64,000 bases of DNA, from contig NZ_NIHB01000002.1 of NCBI RefSeq assembly GCF_002591915.1, forward strand, positions 504,133 through 568,132, in the 5' to 3' direction. The stretch comes from Marinicella litoralis (GTDB taxonomy: Bacteria > Pseudomonadota > Gammaproteobacteria > Xanthomonadales > Marinicellaceae). Position 1 is the first letter of the stretch. Every line of letters begins with the position of its first letter. The notes under the pieces are model-generated. The model was not told where the DNA came from, searched no databases, and was given only the letters and a program-made list of their open reading frames with translations. The position numbers and the translations under genes are program-made. This document shows positions 58,752-64,000 of the stretch, in pieces.

Positions 58752-58991
58752 ATGAGTGAAATATTCGAAAAAGTAAAAACAATTGTATCCCCTTACTGTA
58801 AAAACCAAGAAGCCTTGGCAGCTGCCACTGAAGAAACCAGCTTTTTGGATGACTTGTCTGTCAACTCAGCGCGTTTGGTCGACATCGTGATTGATTTCGA
58901 AGATGAGTTTGATATTGAAGTCAGTGACGATGAAGCCGATGCCATCCGCACCATGGGCGACGCAGTCAAAGTCATCAATGCAAAAGTATAA
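58752..58991 (+). CDS. Dedicated acyl carrier protein
   Basis: 79 residues, acidic. The phosphopantetheine site reads DLSVNSARLVDIVIDFEDEF; the modified Ser39 is preceded by Asn instead of the Asp of the common DSL motif, and followed by Ala-Arg-Leu-Val. This divergent pattern separates it from housekeeping AcpP. RBS GAGGAATTAAA is close to the ATG. It should be the carrier for the surrounding enzymes and be activated by the PPTase encoded downstream. Confidence 0.93.
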   Translation: MSEIFEKVKTIVSPYCKNQEALAAATEETSFLDDLSVNSARLVDIVIDFEDEFDIEVSDDEADAIRTMGDAVKVINAKV

Positions 58992-59063
58992 AAGTCATTG
59001 TATGGTTGATTCACTCAGCGTTTTTGTCACATTGATGTATGAAAGCGCGGGTGATTTAACCAG

Positions 59064-59801
59064 ATGAATATTGCCCTTAAACACCGCATACAATTGACCA
59101 TGCAAAAAAGTGTCGCTTTGGTCTGTTTTCCGTTGTTGTTTTCAATGGTCATCATTTGGTTTAAATTTTTCAAGAAATACCAAATCAAAGACATGAAAGC
59201 AGTGCGTCAACAATTCAAACAAATCAAACAAAACAACCCAGATGGCTTATTGGTCTGCCCCAATCACCTGACCTTTATTGATTCAATGATACTTATCTGG
59301 GCTTTTGGCAGTCCATGGTCTTACCTGCGCAGTTTCAGAACCATGTGTTGGAACCTACCCAAAGCCAGCCATGTCAAAGAAAGCAAACTCTATCGCGCTA
59401 TCTGTTACCTGGGCAAATGTATATTGATTGAACCTGATACCAAGGCCTCCAAATTAACCATGGACAAAGCCAGCTATTTATTGAATAAGGGGCAATACGT
59501 TATGGTGTTTCCTGAAGGCACTCGCAGCAACACTGGCCGCATCAATACCGAAAATTTTATTTATGGTGTGGGGAAACTACACATCGACAGTGGCTTAAAA
59601 CAATTACTCTGTGTGTATTTACGTGGAGACGCTCAACAAACAGCCAGCAAAATGCCAAAACAGGCTGAACAATTCACTGTTACATTGAAGCTCATCACCG
59701 CTGAAACCGAACAACATGGTCGCAGAGCGATGAGGGATGTCGCCACTCAGATGATTGATTCATTGGTGGCAATGGAAGCCCAATACCAAGCAGTTCAATA
59801 A
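59064..59801 (+). CDS. PlsC-type acyltransferase
   Basis: 245 residues. An N-terminal hydrophobic helix (about 16-34) may anchor it in the membrane. Motifs of glycerolipid/lysophospholipid acyltransferases: CPNHLTFIDS (His68-x4-Asp73) and VFPEGTRSNTG (Glu151-Gly-Thr-Arg154). It probably transfers the chain made by the cluster from its ACP to a lipid acceptor. It starts 72 bp after the ACP gene and ends 3 bp before the PPTase. Confidence 0.88.
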   Translation: MNIALKHRIQLTMQKSVALVCFPLLFSMVIIWFKFFKKYQIKDMKAVRQQFKQIKQNNPDGLLVCPNHLTFIDSMILIWAFGSPWSYLRSFRTMCWNLPKASHVKESKLYRAICYLGKCILIEPDTKASKLTMDKASYLLNKGQYVMVFPEGTRSNTGRINTENFIYGVGKLHIDSGLKQLLCVYLRGDAQQTASKMPKQAEQFTVTLKLITAETEQHGRRAMRDVATQMIDSLVAMEAQYQAVQ

Positions 59802-59804
59802 GCG

Positions 59805-60476
59805 ATGTTAGGTAATGACGTGGTCGATTTAACCCTTGACTGCGAAAAACATTTAAATCACAGGTTCATCAAACGAATTCTGACTCTCAAGGAACAACAA
59901 CAACTCCAGCTGGCACACGATAAAAACCTGTTTTTATGGAGCCTCTGGTCGATCAAAGAAGCCAGCTATAAAGCCTGTCAAAAACTCAATCACCTGTTGT
60001 TGTTCTCACCCAGTCAATTAGAACTCAACGATTCCAGTTTAAAAAAACTGACTGAACATCATCCACAAACTGCCTTCTTCGGCACCCTCAAACACCAGTC
60101 AACCGAATTGCAACTCAAACTGACATGGTATGCAGAACACAGTGAACACAGCCCAACAATGAAATACACTGCCGTCCACGCCACCGCCTTGCAAGGCACA
60201 GACCCTAAATCATTGGCTGATGTACAGGTGGAAATTTCAAAGATGAATCAACCGTCTAATTATAAAAACCAATCGCTGGCTGTCAGAAAATTAGCAACCA
60301 AGCTGCTTGAATCCAATGCAATCACTGCCAGCATCCAGCGCCCTCCCATAACAATCAAAGATTACAGCAAACCAGGCCCACCCATTTTAGTCAGTGACCA
60401 GCAAACAACCCTGCCCCACGAAATCAGCCTTTCTCATGACAACGATTGGCTCGCTGCAGTGCTGCTCATCAAATGA
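59805..60476 (+). CDS. 4'-phosphopantetheinyl transferase
   Basis: 223 residues. LGNDVVDL at the start (the GxD block) and WSLWSIKEASYKACQK (Trp48, Lys51, Glu52, Lys56) give the two Sfp/AcpT-type motifs with Mg-binding acids. It attaches phosphopantetheine to a carrier protein. A dedicated PPTase at the end of the cluster implies that its ACP is not a substrate of the housekeeping AcpS or needs better activation. Starts 3 bp after the acyltransferase stop. Confidence 0.9.
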   Translation: MLGNDVVDLTLDCEKHLNHRFIKRILTLKEQQQLQLAHDKNLFLWSLWSIKEASYKACQKLNHLLLFSPSQLELNDSSLKKLTEHHPQTAFFGTLKHQSTELQLKLTWYAEHSEHSPTMKYTAVHATALQGTDPKSLADVQVEISKMNQPSNYKNQSLAVRKLATKLLESNAITASIQRPPITIKDYSKPGPPILVSDQQTTLPHEISLSHDNDWLAAVLLIK

Positions 60477-60552
60477 ATCCATAAGGCAAAACAAAGCTAC
60501 ACATGTCAGCATCAACCCACTGAGGCTTTAATAATAAACAGTTAATCCCGAA

Positions 60553-61254
60553 TTATGCCTCAGCCAGTTTTTTAACCAAATAATCACTGCTCAAATGCTT
60601 GGTGATATCCATAGGATCACATTGGGTTTTCCCAGATTCAACTGGAATGGGGCCGATGGTTTTGGCCACCTTGATGGCTGCTTGGTTCAACTTCAAATTC
60701 CTTTTGCCGATGCCCAACAGCGCCCCACCCATCGATAGGTGTACCGATTTATCTTCCTCAGAAAACGTGTGCGCAATGTGCTTTATGTATTTAAGAAAAT
60801 AATCATCCTCTGGTGAACATTTCTTTTTTGATTTAGACAGCTCATAAACGAACCCATAGGCACAACGCCTTCTGACTGAATCTTCATTGTTCACCCAAGC
60901 ATCCGCCACTTCATCAATAAATGCCGTCTTCGCCACCGGCGCGCCACAGGCGGAAAATACATGTGCCATCAAGCCAAAATCAATGTCTTCTACCTGTGCC
61001 TCTATTTGTTCTCTGGTAATCAATTTTGGATCATCGATCAAAATTCCAATCACCTTCATGTCGTAATAATCACTGTCCCATAATTGCAGGGCCAGTGCAT
61101 GATCCTTACCTACCTGTTTAGCCAGTTTGCGCAAGACTGTCAATCCAATGCCAAAGCTTTTGTAAGCACAATCAGCCTCCATTTCAATCCAATTGTTGAT
61201 TCCACGTTCGTTTTTTTGTGCCTGTAATAGATTGAACACTTCTGACTTATTCAC
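60553..61254 (-). CDS. AlkD-like DNA alkylation repair/HEAT protein
   Basis: 233 residues, wholly helical. YKSFGIGLTVLRKLAKQVGKDHALALQLWDSDYYDMKVIGILIDD follows the pattern of AlkD (HEAT-like repeats; alkylpurine glycosylase without base flipping). Trp and Asp residues in LWDSDYYDMK and the later AYGFVYELSK segment fit the family. Convergent with the PPTase, so it marks the end of the fatty acid cluster. Enzyme activity not proven by sequence. Confidence 0.78.
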   Translation of the reverse strand: MNKSEVFNLLQAQKNERGINNWIEMEADCAYKSFGIGLTVLRKLAKQVGKDHALALQLWDSDYYDMKVIGILIDDPKLITREQIEAQVEDIDFGLMAHVFSACGAPVAKTAFIDEVADAWVNNEDSVRRRCAYGFVYELSKSKKKCSPEDDYFLKYIKHIAHTFSEEDKSVHLSMGGALLGIGKRNLKLNQAAIKVAKTIGPIPVESGKTQCDPMDITKHLSSDYLVKKLAEA

Positions 61255-61394
61255 TGATTTGCCCCAACAAAAAATAACTTATTAGCATATACCAACTGAG
61301 TTGATATTTCGATTCAATGCACCTAAATCACCTATTTTAGAAACGAAAACAAAAATTCTGACACGCAAATTCACATTCTCAGGTAGGCACTTAC

Positions 61395-61403
61395 TGCTAT
61401 AAT
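61395..61403 (+). promoter_or_regulatory. Putative extended -10 promoter
   Basis: TGCTATAAT, 39 bp before the acyltransferase ATG at 61442; no well-spaced -35. Confidence 0.45.
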
Positions 61404-61441
61404 GTGCGTCGATTCAAATCACAGAAATAACAGGTTTATTA

Positions 61442-62326
61442 ATGAGTAAAAAGGCATTGGAAATACGTGACAAAACCATTTTTGATGGTTTCATTGTGAA
61501 ATATATTCTGAAACTTATTTTTAAAATCTGGTTTAAGTTGACGGGTTGGCAAGCGATTAAAGCAGATCATGAAGGTGCTGGCATCACCATTGCTGCACCG
61601 CATACTTCTAACTGGGATGTGATTTATGCCATGGGTGCAGCCATCCTACTGGACATTAAAATCTATTTTTCAATCAAAGAAAGCTGGTGCCGAATTCCAT
61701 TGATTGGACGCTTGATGATGTGGATGGGAGCCATACCGATTACTCGAAAGGCGGGTGCTCAGGGACAGATTGATAAGATCAGACGCTTTGTCGATAAGCA
61801 TAAAAATCGCCGTGTGTTCTTTCTGTTTACTCCAGAGGGTACACGAGGCAAAGTCAACAAATGGAAAACTGGATTTTATCATTTAGCCCAAGGTTGTGAT
61901 TTACCTATTTTTCTGGCCAAAGTTGACTTCAGGAACAAAGAGTCAGGCGTCTTCCACACCTTCCACTTAACCGGTGATAAAGATGGGGACATTCGCTCAA
62001 TCCAAGAATCCTACAAAAAGGTCCGGGGCAAATACCCAGACCTACAGTATCCTGAATATACCGGTCCTGTACCTGAATTATCTGATCTTGAAGCCAAGGT
62101 ATTGAAAGCAGTCTATTCTGCCAAAGGCGTGGCCACACAATTAGAAATTGCCGCTAAATTAAAAGCGCAAAAATTATCAATAGCCATGTTGGATTTCTTG
62201 GTCGATAAAGGCGTGCTTGAAAAGAAACCAGCTGACAGTGACCAAATCCACTATCAGCTGACCTTTGCTGGTAGAGGTTGTTTATTACATTTGTTCCCCG
62301 CATTGGATGAAAATTCCCTCGTTTGA
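61442..62326 (+). CDS. PlsC-type acyltransferase fused to a C-terminal winged-helix-like domain
   Basis: 294 residues. The N-terminal two thirds are a lysophospholipid-acyltransferase domain: APHTSNWDV (His54-x4-Asp59), TPEGTRGKVNKWKTGFYH (Glu132-Gly-Thr-Arg135), and an entry helix about 20-34. Residues about 212-285 look like a winged helix-turn-helix: ELSDLEAKVLKAVYSA, ATQLEIAAKLKAQ, AMLDFLVDKGVLEKK and a beta-hairpin with YQLTFAGRG. This fusion is not the usual PlsC architecture. Preceded by TGCTATAAT; stand-alone gene. Confidence 0.85.
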   Translation: MSKKALEIRDKTIFDGFIVKYILKLIFKIWFKLTGWQAIKADHEGAGITIAAPHTSNWDVIYAMGAAILLDIKIYFSIKESWCRIPLIGRLMMWMGAIPITRKAGAQGQIDKIRRFVDKHKNRRVFFLFTPEGTRGKVNKWKTGFYHLAQGCDLPIFLAKVDFRNKESGVFHTFHLTGDKDGDIRSIQESYKKVRGKYPDLQYPEYTGPVPELSDLEAKVLKAVYSAKGVATQLEIAAKLKAQKLSIAMLDFLVDKGVLEKKPADSDQIHYQLTFAGRGCLLHLFPALDENSLV

Positions 62327-62541
62327 ATTATAGTGAATGATAAACACACTTAATATTGACTTGGTGTAATTGCCTTTTTGTGGCATTGAATAGAGGAATG
62401 GGTGATCATAAAAGGCTTTACAGACTGTCCTCTTGTAAAAAATCTAACAGCATGAAACATTTTTGAGTAGCCTGAGTTAATGGACTCTGCCTTCAACTTT
62501 GGTTAAAGTAAGTCATGAATTGTTATTGACAAAATTAAACC

Positions 62542-63354
62542 ATGAGTAATGAAAACAGAGTTGAAGTAAAAATTAAGCACAGCATTGCTTATGTCAGTTT
62601 AGCCAGGCCCGAAAAAATGAATGCTTTGGACATGGCGATGTTTCAGTCAATAGTCAGTACCATCAAAGCCTTAAGAAAAAACCGAGGCATTCGAGCGGTC
62701 ATTGTCTCTGGCCAAGGGGACAATTTTTGCTCAGGCCTGGATGTGAAGTCAATGATGATATCTCCCACTGGTCCGTTAAAATTACTGAAGAAAATAAATC
62801 CCTGGAGTGCCAATATGGCACAAAGGGTTTCTGCTGATTGGCAAAAGGTCAGTGCACCGGTTATTATGGCGATCCATGGCCGATGTTGGGGTGGTGGTTT
62901 GCACATTGCTTTGGGTGGTGATATACGCATTGCTACACCTGATGCTTCATTGTCGATCATGGAGGGTCGTTGGGGCATGATTCCTGATATGGGCGGCCTA
63001 CTGGCTTTGCGCACCCATTGTCGCATTGATGTGGCCAAAGAATTGACCATGACTGCTAAAATAATCACTGGCGAAGAAGCTCAAAAAGCCGGCTTAGTCA
63101 CTCACGTCACTGAAAATCCCATGAAAATGGCACAAGCCCTGGCAGAAGAAATCTGTCAACAATCACCCGATTCAGTGGCTGCAGTGAAAAAACTTTACAA
63201 CAAAAGTTGGATTGGCGGGAGAGGTACTGCTTTGATGCGAGAAACACTGTATCAATTGCGTGTCATTTTGGGTAAAAACAGCAAAATCAAAATCCACAAC
63301 CAAACCCATGATGAAGATAAACAGAGACATTTTTTGCCACGAAAAAAGTGGTGA
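62542..63354 (+). CDS. Crotonase/enoyl-CoA hydratase family protein
   Basis: 270 residues. The oxyanion-hole segments NFCSGLDVKSM (Gly65) and RCWGGGLHIALGGD are present. Of the two catalytic glutamates of enoyl-CoA hydratase, the first position is His121 (GGGLHIAL instead of GGxCELA), and the second is retained as Glu141 in SIMEGRWGMIPDMGG. One-Glu members include isomerases and other crotonases, so water addition is doubtful. The chain continues into a basic C-terminus. No closely coupled partner. Confidence 0.87.
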   Translation: MSNENRVEVKIKHSIAYVSLARPEKMNALDMAMFQSIVSTIKALRKNRGIRAVIVSGQGDNFCSGLDVKSMMISPTGPLKLLKKINPWSANMAQRVSADWQKVSAPVIMAIHGRCWGGGLHIALGGDIRIATPDASLSIMEGRWGMIPDMGGLLALRTHCRIDVAKELTMTAKIITGEEAQKAGLVTHVTENPMKMAQALAEEICQQSPDSVAAVKKLYNKSWIGGRGTALMRETLYQLRVILGKNSKIKIHNQTHDEDKQRHFLPRKKW

Positions 63355-63433
63355 TAATCTGGCCTATAAAATGCTTTTTGAACCTTTGCCTTTGATTGGG
63401 CTCAAAACACCTACAAACCCAAACAAAAATAAT

Positions 63434-63886
63434 ATGCCAACCATCAACCGTATTTTTATAAGCACTGTGATGTTAGTCACTGCTTCATTGGCACTGGCTG
63501 CACCCAGCCAAGAGCTGATTCAGTCCTTCGTTACCGCCATTTCAGCGGCCAATCAACCGACAACCACTGAAGATGACTTGAAACATTACTTTACTTTCAT
63601 GACTGATGATGTCACCGATTTCCATGCGGCCTACGGGGTCACCATGTCAGGCAAAGAAGGACCAATGAAAAACATGTTGAAAAACGTCGCCAACAAACGT
63701 TCATTCAAAGTCAATTTATCGGATGTCATCCTTGGTTCAGACACCGCTGTGATGGTGCTCAATGAAGAATCTGTCTATCTAAAAAATGGCCAAACTAAAA
63801 ACTTCAAAGGCCGTACCCTATGGGTACTTGAATTTAATGAGCATGATAAAATCAAACACATCAGAAGATACTTGGATTGGTATTAA
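63434..63886 (+). CDS. Secreted NTF2/SnoaL-like protein
   Basis: 150 residues from ATG 63434, which begins a signal peptide (ISTVMLVTASLALAAP). The upstream open part overlaps the crotonase frame and has no leader. The body reads as a single NTF2-type cone: helix ELIQSFVTAISAANQ, then ...HYFTFMTDDVTDFHAAYGV..., strands NEESVYLKNGQTKNFKGRTLWVLEF and IKHIRRYLDWY. Such domains bind small ligands or act as isomerases/hydrolases. Function unknown. Confidence 0.78.
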   Translation: MPTINRIFISTVMLVTASLALAAPSQELIQSFVTAISAANQPTTTEDDLKHYFTFMTDDVTDFHAAYGVTMSGKEGPMKNMLKNVANKRSFKVNLSDVILGSDTAVMVLNEESVYLKNGQTKNFKGRTLWVLEFNEHDKIKHIRRYLDWY

Positions 63887-63979
63887 TCACAATCACAAAC
63901 TTTACAGCAACAATGGGATTAAAGCTTTGGTGTTAAATCAACCCAGTAATCAGGCCCAATGCCACCACAACCAGTAACA

Positions 63980-64000
63980 ATGAAACTAAAAAATGTATTA
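63980..64000 (+). CDS. Possible start of the next gene (cut by window end)
   Basis: ATG at 63980 opens MKLKNVL at the end of the window, which looks like a signal-peptide start (Lys then hydrophobic). No ribosome-binding site is obvious, and only seven codons are visible. Confidence 0.25.

Noticed and set aside
53468-60476. Assignment as aryl polyene, Pfa-type PUFA or dialkylresorcinol cluster
   Set aside because: No aromatic starter genes, no multidomain PKS, no DarA-type cyclase seen; individual enzymes are monofunctional type II.

Overview
The window is a stretch of ordinary chromosome from a moderately AT-rich gammaproteobacterium. The evidence is a set of gammaproteobacterial housekeeping genes (ubiE-ubiJ-ubiB, rlmJ, parC, truD, hemF, surE-pcm-nlpD, purB, roxA, rimK with its zinc-protease-like partner). 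Several secreted proteins carry features common in marine Lysobacterales and Marinicella-like bacteria: an IPTL-CTERM-type sorting tail, duplicated GEGF-type C-terminal repeats, and an IF.DG(F/L)E-like motif. Assignment to a Marinicella-like lineage is inference, because no rRNA is present. I saw no tRNA, rRNA, CRISPR array, insertion sequence or phage gene.

Layout. 1-5.1 kb: envelope and secreted proteins (YiaD-like OmpA lipoprotein, a duplicated-domain secreted protein, an IPTL-CTERM-like protein) with rlmJ and a DUF2306 membrane protein. 5.1-8 kb: a large M16 metallopeptidase lipoprotein. 8.2-12.1 kb: a beta-hydroxyacid dehydrogenase followed by the overlapping ubiquinone genes ubiE, ubiJ and ubiB. 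12.3-15.1 kb: a zinc-ribbon membrane protein coupled to a rhomboid protease. 15.3-18.3 kb: universal stress protein, an endonuclease/phosphatase-fold protein, msrA, truD. 18.4-19.9 kb: a DUF4398 protein coupled to an OmpA-type lipoprotein, closed by a 16-bp perfect terminator hairpin. 20-24.3 kb: rimK with rimB-like, an esterase, parC. 24.5-30.8 kb: an MBOAT/AlgX-like O-acylation pair, then a HEAT-like protein coupled to a secreted M14 carboxypeptidase. 30.8-33.1 kb: aldo/keto reductase-hemF-thioesterase operon. 33.1-35.5 kb: surE-pcm-nlpD, not followed by rpoS. 35.5-43.5 kb: a cytosolic-type M14 carboxypeptidase, a peroxiredoxin-like protein, a candidate small RNA, purB, roxA and several alpha/beta hydrolases. 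43.6-52.8 kb: a G8-domain secreted protein, a DEAD-box helicase, a phospholipase A2-like protein, an M17 aminopeptidase, a CNNM/CBS membrane protein and a saccharopine-dehydrogenase-like reductase.

The most notable locus is 53.5-60.5 kb. Nine tightly packed plus-strand genes encode a nearly complete dedicated type II fatty acid synthase: malonyl transferase, FabI-like enoyl reductase, KAS III, FabA-type dehydratase/isomerase, FabZ-type dehydratase, KAS II, a private ACP with an Asn-Ser instead of Asp-Ser modification site, a PlsC-type acyltransferase and a 4'-phosphopantetheinyl transferase. Only a ketoreductase (FabG) is missing. An unusually long AT-rich leader (about 650 bp) precedes it and carries two near-identical GCGTACA-type dyads that look like operators of a FabR/DesT-type repressor. 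The set reads as a self-contained, separately regulated line for a specialised, probably unsaturated, acyl product that ends in a dedicated acyltransferase. Just downstream lie an AlkD-like protein, a second PlsC-type acyltransferase fused to a winged-helix-like domain, a crotonase and an NTF2-like secreted protein.
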